Shown: positions 7,588 through 16,803, counted from the first letter of the stretch. The stretch is DNA of 64,000 bases from Sphingomonas sp. SCN 67-18 (GCF_001724715.1 NZ_MEFG01000014.1:125076-189075); one strand, 5' to 3'. The notes: generated from the sequence alone by a model not told the origin. Numbers and translations are program-made.

Positions 7588-8656
7588 AGATATATTGGAC
7601 GTCCGGCTGGATGGTCAGCCGGTCGTTGAGGCGGAAAGCCCAGCTCAGCTCGACATTGGTTTCCGCGCGGCGCTCCCCCGCGCCCGCGCGCAGGGCCGGA
7701 TCACCCAGCCGGGCGTGGGCAAAGGCCAGCCCCCAACTGCTGCGATCCCCGCCATAGGTCAGCCCGCCGCCCAGATAGGTGCCGACCGGGTTGATCGCGC
7801 TGTTGGCGATGCCCAGCCTCAGCCAGGCGTCCAGCCGCTGCTCGCCCCGGCTGAGCACCATGGTCTGCCCCATGACATAGGCGCCGCTATTGCCGGACAG
7901 GCGCCGCGCGCCGCCATCGACCGCATCGAAGCTGCGGGTGTAGCTCCATGCGCCCAGCTGAAGCTGCGTGTCGTCGTCCAGCGCCAGATCGACCTCGCCG
8001 ACCATCAGCAGCCCGCTCTCGCCGGGAAAGCGGACCACGGTGCGGCGCGGATGATCCGGATCGCCCGAAACGCCGTCGAACAGGCCGAGGCGCACCGACC
8101 AGCCCGGCTCGGTCCAGCGCATCACCACCGCCGACGCGGTCGTCGGGAAGATGGACGGCCCGTTCAGCCCGGTCTGCGCGAAATCCGCGCCGATGCCGTG
8201 CGAGGAGTTGAGGAACATCGCGCCCACCGCCTGCTCGTCGAAATCGTCGTTCAGGTCGATCAACCCCGCCTTCACCTGCCCCCGGCCCCCGCCGATGCGC
8301 GCGGCGACATAGGCCTGCAGCGGACGCAATCCGGGCGGCGCCTCGATATTGCTGACGCCCTGCCCGTCGCCCACCACATCGCCGGAGATGGCCCCGCCAT
8401 GCGCCCATTGCAGGTTCACATGCGCGGACAGCCCGTCCAGGCCGATGGCGTCGCCGTCCACATCGGCCATCATGTCGAGCAGGCCCATATAGCGCATGCC
8501 GCGCTCGCCCTTCAGGCTGGCCATGCTGTCGCCGACATAGCTGATCTCGGCATCGATGGCGGGCGGCCCGTCGCCCGCCCGCGCCGCGTCCCCGCCCAGC
8601 ACGGCGACGCCGCCCGCCACCGCCCGGGCCAGATGCCGCACCACCGCGCCAGCCAC
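7514..8656 (-). CDS. OprB-like carbohydrate-selective outer-membrane porin
   Basis: 380-residue outer-membrane beta-barrel of the OprB family. A signal peptide spans about residues 1-27 (VLGGDAARAG). The body has alternating beta strands and family-like segments such as GVSNIEAPPGLRPLQAYV, KAGLIDLNDDFD and NSSHGIGADF, and it ends in LRFGAVLF with C-terminal Phe as barrel proteins do. It lies 3 bp after the PaiB-like gene on the same strand, so the two are probably cotranscribed. Substrate specificity cannot be read. Confidence 0.82.
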   Translation of the reverse strand: MAGAVVRHLARAVAGGVAVLGGDAARAGDGPPAIDAEISYVGDSMASLKGERGMRYMGLLDMMADVDGDAIGLDGLSAHVNLQWAHGGAISGDVVGDGQGVSNIEAPPGLRPLQAYVAARIGGGRGQVKAGLIDLNDDFDEQAVGAMFLNSSHGIGADFAQTGLNGPSIFPTTASAVVMRWTEPGWSVRLGLFDGVSGDPDHPRRTVVRFPGESGLLMVGEVDLALDDDTQLQLGAWSYTRSFDAVDGGARRLSGNSGAYVMGQTMVLSRGEQRLDAWLRLGIANSAINPVGTYLGGGLTYGGDRSSWGLAFAHARLGDPALRAGAGERRAETNVELSWAFRLNDRLTIQPDVQYIFNPGWAAGRADALVVGLRFGAVLF

Positions 8657-8659
8657 CGC

Positions 8660-9259
8660 TCAGCCCCGATCCCGCTTGAACCGGCGCATCCAGTCTGCCA
8701 GCGCGCTGTCGCCCAGCCAGTCGACAATCTCGTCAAAGGCGGCAGGCTGCTCGTCCTGCCCCAGCTTGAAGCGCGGCACGATGCGGTGGATCGCGGCGCT
8801 GAAGCCGATCACCTGATCCCGCATCCGCGCATAGCGGCCGCCCAGTTCCTCCACCGTCCACGGCCGCGCCCGGTCCGCCTCCATCCGCGCGACCAGCCGG
8901 CGCAGCGCGATGTCGGTCAGCGCGTCGTCGAAATGCACTTCCGCGTCGATGCGGACGACGGCGAAATTCCAGGTCGGCGCCCAGTCGCGGTTCGATAGCG
9001 GCTCAGGAGAAATATAGGCTTGCGGTCCCTGGAACAGGAACATGGCGCGCGGATCCGCCGTCAGCTGCGCAAACAGCGGATGCGCCTTGGGCACATGGCC
9101 GGTCAGGCCGGCGATCTGGCCGTGCCCGTCGCGGTCGAGCAGCATCGGCAGCGGGGTCGCGGCGGCGCCGGGGGCGGGCGCGATCACCCAGGCCAGCGGA
9201 TGCGCGTCGATAAGCCGGGCGATGTCGTCGGCCGTGCAACGCTCGAACGGGCCGGTCAT
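8660..9259 (-). CDS. PaiB-like FMN-binding negative transcriptional regulator
   Basis: 199-residue protein of the PaiB family, which has a flavin-reductase-like split barrel and was named as a repressor of degradative genes in Bacillus; a direct DNA-binding role is not established. Recognisable segments are PLPMLLDRDG, LTGHVPKAHPLF, YISPEPLSNRDWAPTWNF and ARPWTVEELGGRYARM. It precedes the porin gene by 3 bp. Upstream are 329 bp without a gene that carry a TetR-type palindrome. Confidence 0.85.
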   Translation of the reverse strand: MTGPFERCTADDIARLIDAHPLAWVIAPAPGAAATPLPMLLDRDGHGQIAGLTGHVPKAHPLFAQLTADPRAMFLFQGPQAYISPEPLSNRDWAPTWNFAVVRIDAEVHFDDALTDIALRRLVARMEADRARPWTVEELGGRYARMRDQVIGFSAAIHRIVPRFKLGQDEQPAAFDEIVDWLGDSALADWMRRFKRDRG

Positions 9260-9588
9260 CCGCGCTCTGCCCTGTTGCGATCAGCCATGGCAATCCTCGT
9301 CCGGGTCTCCAGCGATCGCGCCGGGCGATCATGCCATCATCCATGCCCCGCCCGCCGGCAGGCCGCTTTGGGGGGTGGGCCAGAAACTGTCCAACACGGG
9401 CATAAGGCCCGATCCGCCCCCGGATATCGGCCGGGTTGATTAAATACCGACTGGTTGGTATGTATCGGTCGCGCCCGCCCGAATCGAACCCCGGCGATGA
9501 TCGGGGCGACCGGAATGGCCCACTCATGAACGCGAAACGGTTGCGCGCCGCGATGCCGGTGCGATGATCGCCGAAGAGGAGAGAGACG
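9260..9588. other. Gene-free stretch between divergent operons
   Basis: I find no convincing gene here. The stretch separates the PaiB-like gene from the DUF1428 operon and carries the 18-bp palindrome at 9444-9461. The ribosome site for the DUF1428 gene (AGGAGAGAG) is at its right end. Confidence 0.6.
9444..9461. promoter_or_regulatory. TetR-type operator-like inverted repeat
   Basis: ATACCGACTGGTTGGTAT is an imperfect 18-bp inverted repeat: 14 of 18 positions are symmetric, with ATACC/GGTAT arms and a central AC..GT. This layout is typical of TetR/AcrR-family operators. No TetR gene lies beside it, and it is 127 bp before the DUF1428 start. Confidence 0.5.
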
Positions 9589-9954
9589 ATGGCTTATATC
9601 GATGGATTCCTGGTGCCCGTGCCGAACGACAAGCGCGAGGCCTATCGCGAGATGGCGGCCACGGTCGCGCCGCTGTTCCGCGAATATGGCGCGCTGCAGC
9701 TGGTGGAATGCTGGGGAGACGACATTCCCGTCGGCAAGACCACCGATTTCCGCATGGCGGTGAAGGCCGAGGAGCATGAGAATGTGGTCTTTTCCTGGAT
9801 CGTCTGGCCGTCCAAGGAGGCCCGCGACGCGGGCAACGCCAAGCTGATGGCTGATCCGCGGATGCAACCGGACATGGACGCCATGCCGTTCGACGGCAAG
9901 CGCATGGTGTTCGGCGGATTCTCGCTGCTGCTCGACACCGCAGAGGACGGCTGA
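9589..9954 (+). CDS. DUF1428 family protein
   Basis: 121-residue protein of the DUF1428 family, a ferredoxin-like dimeric alpha/beta barrel fold of unknown reaction. It opens MAYIDGFLVPVPNDKREAY and has the conserved central ECWGDDIPVGKTTDF and the end KRMVFGGF. A good ribosome site (AGGAGAGAG) precedes the ATG. It is first in a tight operon with VOC and SRPBCC proteins. Confidence 0.88.
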   Translation: MAYIDGFLVPVPNDKREAYREMAATVAPLFREYGALQLVECWGDDIPVGKTTDFRMAVKAEEHENVVFSWIVWPSKEARDAGNAKLMADPRMQPDMDAMPFDGKRMVFGGFSLLLDTAEDG

Positions 9955-9956
9955 CC

Positions 9957-10439
9957 ATGGCCGCCATCGCGCCCTGCCTGTGGTTCGACGGGCAGGCCGA
10001 ACAGGCCGCGCGCTTCTATGTCGGGATCTTCCCGGATTCCGGGATCGACCTGATCTCGCATTATGGGGAGGGGATGCCCTTTCCCGCCGGCACGCCGATG
10101 CTGGTAGAGTTCCGGCTGCGCGGCCAGCGGTTCCAGGCGCTGAACGGCGGCCCCGGCGTGCCCTTTACCGACGCGATCTCGCTGTCCGTCAACTGCGCCG
10201 ACCAGGCGGAGGTGGATCGCTATTGGGATGCGCTGGTCGCCGATGGCGGCCGCCCGGTCCAGTGCGGCTGGCTGAAGGACCGGTTCGGCCTTTCATGGCA
10301 GATCGTGCCCGAAGCCGTGATTCGCATGCACAAGCAGGGCAATGCGGAACAGCTGGGCCGGATGATGGCCGCGCTGGTCGGCATGGTGAAGCTGGACCTC
10401 GCCGCGCTGGAAGCGGCCTATGCGGGAGAGACGCGATGA
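9957..10439 (+). CDS. VOC family protein, PhnB-like
   Basis: 160-residue vicinal-oxygen-chelate protein of the PhnB / 3-demethylubiquinone methyltransferase-like group. Typical features are PCLWFDGQAEQAARFYVGIF at the start, FQALNGGPGVPFTDAISL, and GWLKDRFGLSWQIVP near the end. It begins 2 bp after the DUF1428 stop and overlaps the next start by 4 bp. The substrate is unknown. Confidence 0.88.
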   Translation: MAAIAPCLWFDGQAEQAARFYVGIFPDSGIDLISHYGEGMPFPAGTPMLVEFRLRGQRFQALNGGPGVPFTDAISLSVNCADQAEVDRYWDALVADGGRPVQCGWLKDRFGLSWQIVPEAVIRMHKQGNAEQLGRMMAALVGMVKLDLAALEAAYAGETR

Positions 10440-10891
10440 ACGCCGACACCGGCTATGAACTGGCGATAGAGCGGCGGATCGCGGCGACGCCCGCCCGGGT
10501 CTGGCAGGTCTGGACCTTGCAGCTGGAGCAATGGTGGGCGCCGCGCCCATGGCAGACGCGGGTCATCGAGCTGGACCTGCGCCCCGGCGGGCGAAGCTGC
10601 ATGGAAATGTCCGGCCCCGGCGGCGAAGTCAGCGTCATGGAAGGGGTGGTGCTGGAAATCGTGCCGGAACGGCGGATCGTCTTCACCAACGCCTTCCGGG
10701 CAGGCTGGATTCCCCAAACCCCCTTCATGGTCGGCCTGTTCAGCTTCGCGGCGGACGGGGACGGCACGCTCTATCGCGCCGCATCCCGCCATTGGGATGA
10801 AGCGACGATGAAACAGCATGAGGAAATGGGTTTCCAGCAGGGCTGGGCGCAATGCGCGGCGCAACTGGCGGAGATTGCCGAGGCCGGCTGA
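10436..10891 (+). CDS. SRPBCC/AHSA1 domain protein
   Basis: 151-residue START-like (AHSA1) ligand-binding domain protein. The opening YELAIERRIAATPARVWQVW is the family's first strand and helix; DLRPGGRSCMEMSGPGG and GWAQCAAQL near the C-terminus also fit. Translation is coupled to the VOC gene (ATGA at 10436-10439). DUF1428, VOC and AHSA1 proteins commonly sit together in proteobacteria, with no settled function. Confidence 0.85.
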   Translation: MNADTGYELAIERRIAATPARVWQVWTLQLEQWWAPRPWQTRVIELDLRPGGRSCMEMSGPGGEVSVMEGVVLEIVPERRIVFTNAFRAGWIPQTPFMVGLFSFAADGDGTLYRAASRHWDEATMKQHEEMGFQQGWAQCAAQLAEIAEAG

Positions 10892-10899
10892 CCGGCGCG

Positions 10900-11271
10900 T
10901 CAGCGATGGCGGTAGCGATAGCCCCGATTGCCATAACGCTCGGTCGAAAAGGAAATGACGGCGCCGCCATTGTCGCCCAGCGGGATCGCCGCGGTACCGA
11001 ACAGCCCGCGCGCGCCGCCGGTGCCGATCATCATGCCGACCTCACCATGGATCTGCCGGCCGGGGCCGTCGTCGATCATCGCATATCCATCGTCCGTGGC
11101 GGCGGACGCCGCGCCCGATTCGATCGCCCGTTCAGCGGCGGCAGGGCTGAGCCGGACCACCGTGGCGTCCGCCACGTCCTCTGCCATGGCGGGTGCGCCA
11201 GCCATGGCGGCCGCCACGCAGGCAAGGAGATGCAGGCCAGATATCCGGGTCATCATCGCCGTCGCTACCAT
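10900..11271 (-). CDS. Small secreted protein of unknown function
   Basis: Not recognised. The 123-residue protein has a signal peptide (CVAAAMAGAPAMA-ED) and a mature part with GEVGMMIGTGGARGLFGTAA and AVISFSTERYGNRGY, ending in Arg/His/Tyr-rich residues. The start at 11271 was chosen for a weak upstream AGG; ATGs at 11256 and 11253 are alternatives and still leave a signal peptide. It follows fumC by 13 bp on the same strand. The periplasm is the likely location. Confidence 0.6.
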   Translation of the reverse strand: MVATAMMTRISGLHLLACVAAAMAGAPAMAEDVADATVVRLSPAAAERAIESGAASAATDDGYAMIDDGPGRQIHGEVGMMIGTGGARGLFGTAAIPLGDNGGAVISFSTERYGNRGYRYRHR

Positions 11272-11284
11272 GGCCGACCTGTCG

Positions 11285-12700
11285 TCAGCATGAACGGCCC
11301 AGCATCGCTTCCGGCTTGACCAGCCGGTCGAACGTGGCGGCATCGACCAGCCCCAGTTCCAGCCCCGCCGCCTTCAGCGTCAGCCCCTTGTCCAGCGCAT
11401 ATTTGGCAATCTTCGCGGCGTTATCGTAACCGATCTCGGGCGCCAGCGCCGTCACCAGCATCAAGGACCGGTCGAGCAGCTCCGCGATCCGCGCCTCATT
11501 CGCCTCCAGCCCCTCGACGCAATGCTCGGCAAAGCCCGCCATGCCCTGCGCCAGCAAGTGGATCGAGCGGAGCACATTGGCGCCGATCATCGGCTTGAAC
11601 ACGTTCAGTTCCAGATGGCCCTGCAGCCCGCCCACCGTCACCGCCTGATGGTTGCCGATCACCTGCGCCGCCACCATGGTCAGCATCTCGCACTGGGTGG
11701 GGTTCACCTTGCCCGGCATGATGGAACTGCCCGGCTCGTTGGCGGGCAGGGTCAGCTCGCCCAGGCCGCAGCGCGGGCCGCTGCCCAGCAGGCGGATGTC
11801 GTTGGCGATCTTGGTCAGCGCCACCGCCAGCGTGTTGAGCGCGCCGGAGAAAAAGACCAGCGCATCATTGGCCGCCAGCGCCTCGAACTTGTTCGGCGCG
11901 GGCTCGAACGGCAGGCCGGTCGCCTCCGCCAGCGCCGCCGCCATCGCGGCGTCGAACCCCGGCGGCGCGTTCAGCCCGGTGCCGACGGCGGTGCCGCCCT
12001 GCGCCAGCTTGCAGATATTGTGGTAGAGCGCGCCGTCCAGCCGCTTGCGCGCGGCGAACAGCTGCGCCGCATAGCCCGAAAATTCCTGCCCCAGCGTCAG
12101 CGGCGTCGCATCCTGCAAATGGGTGCGGCCGATCTTGACGATGCCGCCCCACTGCTCCGCCTTCCCGCCCAGCGCCGCGAACAGCCGGTCGAGCGCCGGG
12201 AACAGCGCCGCCACCGTCGCCTGCGCCACGGCCACGTGCAATGCGGTCGGGAAGCTGTCGTTGGACGACTGGCCCATATTGACATGATCGTTGGGGTGGA
12301 CCGGGCTCTTGCCGCCGCGCGCGCCCGCCAGCGCCTCGTTGGCGAGGCCGGCGATCACCTCGTTGACGTTCATGTTCGATTGCGTGCCCGATCCGGTCTG
12401 CCAGATGGCGAGCGGAAACTGGTCGTCGTACCGCCCGGCCAATATGGCGTCCGCCGCCGCGACGATGGCGTCGCCCAGCCGCGCGTCCAGCGCCCCGCGC
12501 CCGCCGTTCACCCGCGCCGCGGCCCGCTTCACATGGGTCAGCCCATAGATGATGCCCATCGGCATCCGCTCGTCCGGGCCGAAAGGGAAATTGACCGTGG
12601 AACGCTGCGTCTGCGCGCCCCAATAGGCGCTGGCGGGCACGGCGATGCCGCCGATGCTGTCCGTTTCGATCCGGCTCTGGGGGTCAGTCATATCCGTCAT
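11285..12700 (-). CDS. fumC: Class II fumarate hydratase
   Basis: TCA-cycle enzyme that hydrates fumarate to L-malate; soluble, iron-free tetramer. The 471-residue length is normal. The superfamily signature [15 protein letters not shown] is present, as are [19 protein letters not shown] and [19 protein letters not shown], which build the active site. It lies 20 bp after sspB on the same strand. A start at 12691 (second Met) is also possible. Confidence 0.97.
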   Translation of the reverse strand: MTDMTDPQSRIETDSIGGIAVPASAYWGAQTQRSTVNFPFGPDERMPMGIIYGLTHVKRAAARVNGGRGALDARLGDAIVAAADAILAGRYDDQFPLAIWQTGSGTQSNMNVNEVIAGLANEALAGARGGKSPVHPNDHVNMGQSSNDSFPTALHVAVAQATVAALFPALDRLFAALGGKAEQWGGIVKIGRTHLQDATPLTLGQEFSGYAAQLFAARKRLDGALYHNICKLAQGGTAVGTGLNAPPGFDAAMAAALAEATGLPFEPAPNKFEALAANDALVFFSGALNTLAVALTKIANDIRLLGSGPRCGLGELTLPANEPGSSIMPGKVNPTQCEMLTMVAAQVIGNHQAVTVGGLQGHLELNVFKPMIGANVLRSIHLLAQGMAGFAEHCVEGLEANEARIAELLDRSLMLVTALAPEIGYDNAAKIAKYALDKGLTLKAAGLELGLVDAATFDRLVKPEAMLGRSC

Positions 12701-12720
12701 CCTTCACGATGCCGGACGCC

Positions 12721-13206
12721 TTATTTCTTCCGGCCGAAATCCACCGACACCACGTTGGAGCCGTCCGAGATCGGTTCCGCCAGCGGCGCATCATTCTCCG
12801 CGGCCTCCGGCGGCTCATGCTCGTCGGCATCGCCCTGCGCCTGGAATTGCAGCGCGAAATCCACCGAGGGATCGACGAAGCCAGTCACCGCCGCGAACGG
12901 AATCACCAGCCGCGTCGGAATCTGGTTGAAGCTCAGCCCCACCTCGAACCCGTCGTCATGGACCTTCAGGTCCCAGAATTTATGCTGGAGGACGATGGTC
13001 ATCTCGTCCGGGAACCGCTCGGTCAGGTGGCGGGGGATGTCGACCCCGCCCGCGCCGGTCTTGAAGGTGATGTAGAAATGATGGTCGCCGGGCGGAACCC
13101 CGCCGGCCGCCGCCACCTCGCCCAGCACGCGGCCCACCACGGCGCGCAGCGCCTCCTGCACGATCTCGTCATAGGGAATCAGGCTGTCGGGCGGCGCGTC
13201 GGTCAT
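12721..13206 (-). CDS. sspB: SspB-family ClpXP adaptor (alphaproteobacterial type)
   Basis: 161-residue protein related to SspB, which delivers ssrA-tagged proteins to the ClpXP protease. The N-terminal domain (IPYDEIVQEALRAVV, HHFYITFKTGAGGVDIP, MTIVLQHKFWDL) fits the substrate-binding fold. An acidic linker rich in Asp/Glu follows, and the C-terminus VVSVDFGRKK resembles the ClpX-docking tail. It is divergent from hisB across 75 bp. Confidence 0.88.
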   Translation of the reverse strand: MTDAPPDSLIPYDEIVQEALRAVVGRVLGEVAAAGGVPPGDHHFYITFKTGAGGVDIPRHLTERFPDEMTIVLQHKFWDLKVHDDGFEVGLSFNQIPTRLVIPFAAVTGFVDPSVDFALQFQAQGDADEHEPPEAAENDAPLAEPISDGSNVVSVDFGRKK

Positions 13207-13281
13207 GTTTCTCTGGTGAACGCCCGCAACCCGCCGGTCAAGACGTTGCGCGACGCTACGACATCGCTATAGGCCGCTGTC

Positions 13282-13878
13282 ATGCGCACCGGCTCCGTCC
13301 ACCGCCAGACCAAGGAAACATCGGTCGCTGTCGAGCTGAACCTCGACGGCACCGGCGTCTATGAGGTTTCGACCGGCATCGGTTTCCTCGACCATATGCT
13401 GGAGCAGCTGTCGCGCCATTCGCTGATCGACCTGACGGTCAGGATCGACGGCGACCTGCATATCGACCAGCACCACACCACGGAAGACAGCGGCATCGCC
13501 ATCGGCGAAGCGTTCACCCAGGCGCTCGGCGACCGGCGGGGCATCACCCGCTACGGCACCGCCTATGCGCCGATGGACGAGACGCTGACCCGCGCCGCCA
13601 TCGACATTTCCGGGCGGCCCTATCTGGTGTGGAAATCGGGCTTCAGCCAGCCCCGGCTGGGCGAGATGGACACCGAGCTGTTCGAACACTGGTTCCACAG
13701 CTTCGCCGGGGCGGCGGGCATCACCCTGCACATCGAGACGCTGTACGGCGACAATAACCACCATATCGCCGAAAGCGCGTTCAAGGCGCTGGCCCGCGCG
13801 CTGCGCCAGGCGGTGGAGATCGATCCGCGCAAGGCGGACGCCGTTCCCTCGACGAAAGGGACGTTGGGCGGTGTCTGA
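13282..13878 (+). CDS. hisB: Imidazoleglycerol-phosphate dehydratase
   Basis: Sixth step of histidine synthesis, converting imidazole glycerol phosphate to imidazole acetol phosphate. It is monofunctional at 198 residues, without the phosphatase domain found in enterobacteria. Metal-binding motifs are [28 protein letters not shown] and [17 protein letters not shown]. It heads the his operon and overlaps hisH by 8 bp. Confidence 0.97.
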   Translation: MRTGSVHRQTKETSVAVELNLDGTGVYEVSTGIGFLDHMLEQLSRHSLIDLTVRIDGDLHIDQHHTTEDSGIAIGEAFTQALGDRRGITRYGTAYAPMDETLTRAAIDISGRPYLVWKSGFSQPRLGEMDTELFEHWFHSFAGAAGITLHIETLYGDNNHHIAESAFKALARALRQAVEIDPRKADAVPSTKGTLGGV

Positions 13879-14482
13879 CACCGTCGCGCTGATCGATTAC
13901 GGCGCCGGCAACCTGAAATCCGTCCATAATGCGTTGAACGCCGCGGGCGCCGGCCATGTCCGCGTCACCGCCGATTCCGCCCTGGTGGCGGCGGCGGACC
14001 GCATCGTCCTGCCCGGCGTCGGCGCCTTCGCCGCCTGCATGAACGCGCTCGCCGCCATTCCCGGCATGGTCGAGGCGCTGAACGCCGCCGCCGTCGACAA
14101 GGGCCGCCCGTTCCTCGGCATCTGCGTCGGCATGCAGCTGCTGGCGGACCGGGGCGAGGAATATGGCGTCACGCCCGGCCTCGGCTGGATCGGCGGGACG
14201 GTGCGGGCGATCGTGCCGGACGATCCGGCGGTCAAGGTGCCGCACATGGGCTGGAACGACGTCACCCCCTCCGCCGCCCATCCGCTGATCGTGCCGGGCG
14301 AGGCCTATTTCCTGCACAGCTACGCCTTCTGGGGCGACGGCATGATCGCGACCACCCGGCATGGCGGCCCGCTGACGGCGGCGATCGGCCGGGACAATAT
14401 CGTCGGGGTCCAGTTCCACCCCGAAAAGAGCCAGGGCTACGGCCTGGATTTCCTCACCCGTTTCCTGGAGTGGCGCCCGTGA
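13871..14482 (+). CDS. hisH: Imidazole glycerol phosphate synthase, glutaminase subunit
   Basis: Class I glutamine amidotransferase of 203 residues that supplies ammonia to HisF. The nucleophile is Cys85 in [11 protein letters not shown], and the His/Glu pair is in [11 protein letters not shown]. It starts with GTG at 13871 inside the end of hisB and ends over the GTG start of hisA, so the operon is translationally coupled. Confidence 0.96.
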   Translation: MSDTVALIDYGAGNLKSVHNALNAAGAGHVRVTADSALVAAADRIVLPGVGAFAACMNALAAIPGMVEALNAAAVDKGRPFLGICVGMQLLADRGEEYGVTPGLGWIGGTVRAIVPDDPAVKVPHMGWNDVTPSAAHPLIVPGEAYFLHSYAFWGDGMIATTRHGGPLTAAIGRDNIVGVQFHPEKSQGYGLDFLTRFLEWRP

Positions 14483-15210
14483 GCATCATCGTCTTCCCCG
14501 CCATCGACCTGAAAGGAGGCCAGGTCGTCCGGCTGGCCGAGGGCGATATGGGCCGGGCCACCGTCTATGGCGACGATCCCGCCGCGCAGGCGCTGCTCTT
14601 TGCCGATGCGGGCGCGGCCCACCTTCATGTCGTCGATCTGGACGGCGCATTCGCCGGCCGCGCGGTCAATGCCGATGCGGTGACCGCCATCGTCCGCGCC
14701 TTCCCCGGCCATGTCCAGCTGGGCGGCGGCATCCGCGACCGCGCCGCCATCGAGCGCTGGTTCGCGCTCGGCGTCGCGCGGGTGGTGATCGGCACCGCCG
14801 CGCTCGAAAATCCCGATCTGGTGCGCGATGCGGCGCGCGATTTCCCCGGCGGCATCGTCGTCGCCGTCGATGCGCGCGACGGCATGGTCGCCACGCGCGG
14901 CTGGGCGGACGTTTCCGACGTGTCGATCGTCGATCTCGCCCGCCGGTTCGAGGATGCGGGCGTCGCCGCCCTGCTGTTCACCGATGTCGGCCGCGACGGA
15001 TTGCTGAAGGGCTGCAATATCGACGCGACCGTCGATCTTGCCCGCGCCACCCGCATCCCGGTGATCGCCAGCGGCGGGGTGAAGGATATCTCCGATATCC
15101 GCATCCTCTCCCTCCATGCGCGCGACGGCATAGAAGGCGTCATCACCGGCCGCGCGCTCTATGACGGGCGGCTGGACCTGGCCGCCGCGCTGGCGGTGGC
15201 CGCGGCATGA
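14479..15210 (+). CDS. hisA: ProFAR isomerase (HisA)
   Basis: (Beta/alpha)8-barrel isomerase of 243 residues that opens the ribose of ProFAR in histidine synthesis. Asp10 in [12 protein letters not shown] and the second catalytic Asp region in VVAVDARDG fit the two half-barrels; the phosphate site [10 protein letters not shown] follows. The GTG at 14479, overlapping the hisH stop with GGAG upstream, is preferred to the earlier in-frame GTG at 14470. Confidence 0.96.
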   Translation: MSIIVFPAIDLKGGQVVRLAEGDMGRATVYGDDPAAQALLFADAGAAHLHVVDLDGAFAGRAVNADAVTAIVRAFPGHVQLGGGIRDRAAIERWFALGVARVVIGTAALENPDLVRDAARDFPGGIVVAVDARDGMVATRGWADVSDVSIVDLARRFEDAGVAALLFTDVGRDGLLKGCNIDATVDLARATRIPVIASGGVKDISDIRILSLHARDGIEGVITGRALYDGRLDLAAALAVAAA

Positions 15211-15980
15211 CCGTCCGCACCCGCGTCATCCCCTGCCTGGATGTCGCCGGCGGGCGGGTGGTGAAGGGCGTCAATTTCGTCGATCTGGCCGATGCCGGGG
15301 ACCCGGTGGAACAGGCCCGCGCCTATGACGCCGCGGGGGCGGACGAGCTGTGCTTCCTCGATATCACCGCCACCCACGAGGCGCGCGGCACGATGGTCGA
15401 CGTGGTCCGCCGCACCGCCGAGGTCTGCTTCATGCCGCTGACCGTGGGCGGCGGCGTGCGCACCCCGGACGACGCCCGCGCGCTGCTGCTCGCCGGGGCG
15501 GACAAGGTGGCGGTGAACAGCGCCGCCGTCGCCCGGCCGGAACTGGTCGCCGACCTTGCCGACCGCTTCGGCGCGCAATGCGTGGTCGGCTCCGTCGATG
15601 CCCGCGCGGTCGCGCCCTGCCGCTGGGAAATCTTCACCCATGGCGGCCGCCGCGCGACCGGAATCGATGCCGTCGCCCACGCGCTGCGGCTGGCGGAACT
15701 TGGCGCGGGCGAGCTTTTGATCACCTCCATGGACCGGGACGGCACCCGCGACGGCTATGATCTGGCGCTGATCCGCACCATTGCCGACGCCGTCACCGTG
15801 CCGGTGGTCGCCAGCGGCGGGGTGGGCACGCTCGATCATCTCGTCGCCGGCGTGACGCAGGGCCATGCCAGCGCGGTGCTGGCCGCCTCCATCTTCCATT
15901 TCGGCCAGCACAGCATCGCCGAGGCCCATGCCGCCCTCGCCGCCGCCGGATTGCCGGTGCGCGCCCATCAAGCCGGTTGA
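15207..15980 (+). CDS. hisF: Imidazole glycerol phosphate synthase, cyclase subunit
   Basis: (Beta/alpha)8-barrel cyclase of 257 residues, partner of HisH, forming imidazole glycerol phosphate and AICAR. Asp12 in [15 protein letters not shown] and the Asp of [10 protein letters not shown] are the catalytic pair; phosphate motifs [10 protein letters not shown] and [10 protein letters not shown] are present. It overlaps hisA by 4 bp (ATGA). The end overlaps a TTG that could start hisE. Confidence 0.97.
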   Translation: MTVRTRVIPCLDVAGGRVVKGVNFVDLADAGDPVEQARAYDAAGADELCFLDITATHEARGTMVDVVRRTAEVCFMPLTVGGGVRTPDDARALLLAGADKVAVNSAAVARPELVADLADRFGAQCVVGSVDARAVAPCRWEIFTHGGRRATGIDAVAHALRLAELGAGELLITSMDRDGTRDGYDLALIRTIADAVTVPVVASGGVGTLDHLVAGVTQGHASAVLAASIFHFGQHSIAEAHAALAAAGLPVRAHQAG

Positions 15981-16012
15981 CGCGCCCGCCGCCGCCGCGC
16001 CACATGCGGCGC

Positions 16013-16333
16013 ATGACGACGACGCTCGACAGGCTTGAAGCCACCATCCGCGCCCGCCGCAATGGCGATCCGGCCGCCTCCTACGTTGCGCGGCTTACGG
16101 CGGACGGCCGCGCCCGCATGGCCCGCAAGCTGGGCGAGGAAGCGGTGGAAACCGTGGTCGCCGCGATGGAGGGGGATGCCGCCGCCGTCACTAGCGAAGC
16201 CGCCGACCTGATCTTCCATCTGGCGGTGCTGCTGGCCGACATGGGCCTGTCGCTGGATGCGGTGATGGCCGAGCTGGACCGGCGCGAAGGCGTGTCCGGC
16301 ATCGCCGAAAAAGCCGCGCGCGCGAAGGAGTAA
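16013..16333 (+). CDS. hisE: Phosphoribosyl-ATP pyrophosphatase
   Basis: All-alpha NTP pyrophosphatase of 106 residues catalysing the second step of histidine synthesis. Motifs KLGEEAVETVVAA and SEAADLIFHLAVLLADMG form the metal site. I chose the ATG at 16013 because MTTTLDRLEATI matches where homologues begin; the upstream ATG at 16004 and the TTG at 15977 overlapping hisF are in frame. It is separate from hisI, which is not in the window. Confidence 0.93.
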   Translation: MTTTLDRLEATIRARRNGDPAASYVARLTADGRARMARKLGEEAVETVVAAMEGDAAAVTSEAADLIFHLAVLLADMGLSLDAVMAELDRREGVSGIAEKAARAKE

Positions 16334-16335
16334 CC

Positions 16336-16713
16336 ATGCCGATCGACGCCACCCTGCCCTATGACGACCAGAATATCTTCGCGAAGATCCTGCGCGGGGA
16401 AATCCCCAGCACCCGTGTTTATGAGGACGATCACGCGCTCGCCTTTCTCGACATCAACCCCCAGGCGCCGACCCACATATTGGTGATACCCAAGGGCGCC
16501 TATGTGTCCTGGGACGATTTTTCCGCCCGCGCGCCGGATGCGGAAATCGCCGGTTTCGTCCGCGCGGTGGGCATCGTCGCCCGCAATGCCGGGCTGGTCG
16601 AGCCGGGCTACCGGCTGCTCGCCAATATCGGGCAGCATGGCCATCAGGAGGTTCCGCACCTGCACGTCCATATCTTCGCGGGCCGCCCATTAGGCCCGAT
16701 GCTGGCACGATAA
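16336..16713 (+). CDS. HIT family (HinT-like) protein
   Basis: 125-residue histidine-triad nucleotide-binding protein, usually a purine nucleoside phosphoramidate hydrolase. The triad HLHVHIF is near the C-terminus, preceded by QHGHQEVPHL; the N-terminal NIFAKILRGEIPSTRVYEDD is typical. It starts 2 bp after hisE with a GGAG ribosome site, the last gene of the his operon. hisE followed by a HIT gene is common in alphaproteobacteria. Confidence 0.95.
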   Translation: MPIDATLPYDDQNIFAKILRGEIPSTRVYEDDHALAFLDINPQAPTHILVIPKGAYVSWDDFSARAPDAEIAGFVRAVGIVARNAGLVEPGYRLLANIGQHGHQEVPHLHVHIFAGRPLGPMLAR

Positions 16714-16715
16714 AT

Positions 16716-16734
16716 TGTTGCGCGCGGCGCAACA
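16716..16734. promoter_or_regulatory. Hairpin TGTTGCGC-GCG-GCGCAACA after the his/HIT operon
   Basis: A perfect 8-bp stem with a 3-base loop, 3 bp after the HIT stop and 70 bp before the permease gene. No T-run follows, so it could be a weak terminator or an operator/leader element. Confidence 0.45.
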
Positions 16735-16760
16735 GCGTTTAGGTTCCACCCCAATGAAAT

Positions 16761-16780
16761 GACGCGCGTGATTGCGCGTC
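16761..16780. promoter_or_regulatory. Second hairpin in the permease leader
   Basis: GACGCGC (16761-16767) pairs with GCGCGTC (16774-16780) around a 6-base loop, just upstream of the GGAGGGGGA ribosome site of the permease gene. Together with the hairpin at 16716-16734 it makes a structured leader. Confidence 0.4.
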
Positions 16781-16803
16781 CATGCCCTGGAGGGGGACCA
16801 GAT

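Noticed and set aside
7588..8998. Plus-strand open frame continuing from mobA over the porin gene
   Set aside because: It is in another frame from mobA, Arg/Pro-rich, and the minus strand encodes a full porin with signal peptide and C-terminal Phe.
16703..16721. TGGCAC followed by TTGC, suggestive of a sigma-54 promoter
   Set aside because: The spacing between GG and GC is 14 bp instead of the required 10, and the first part lies in the HIT coding end.
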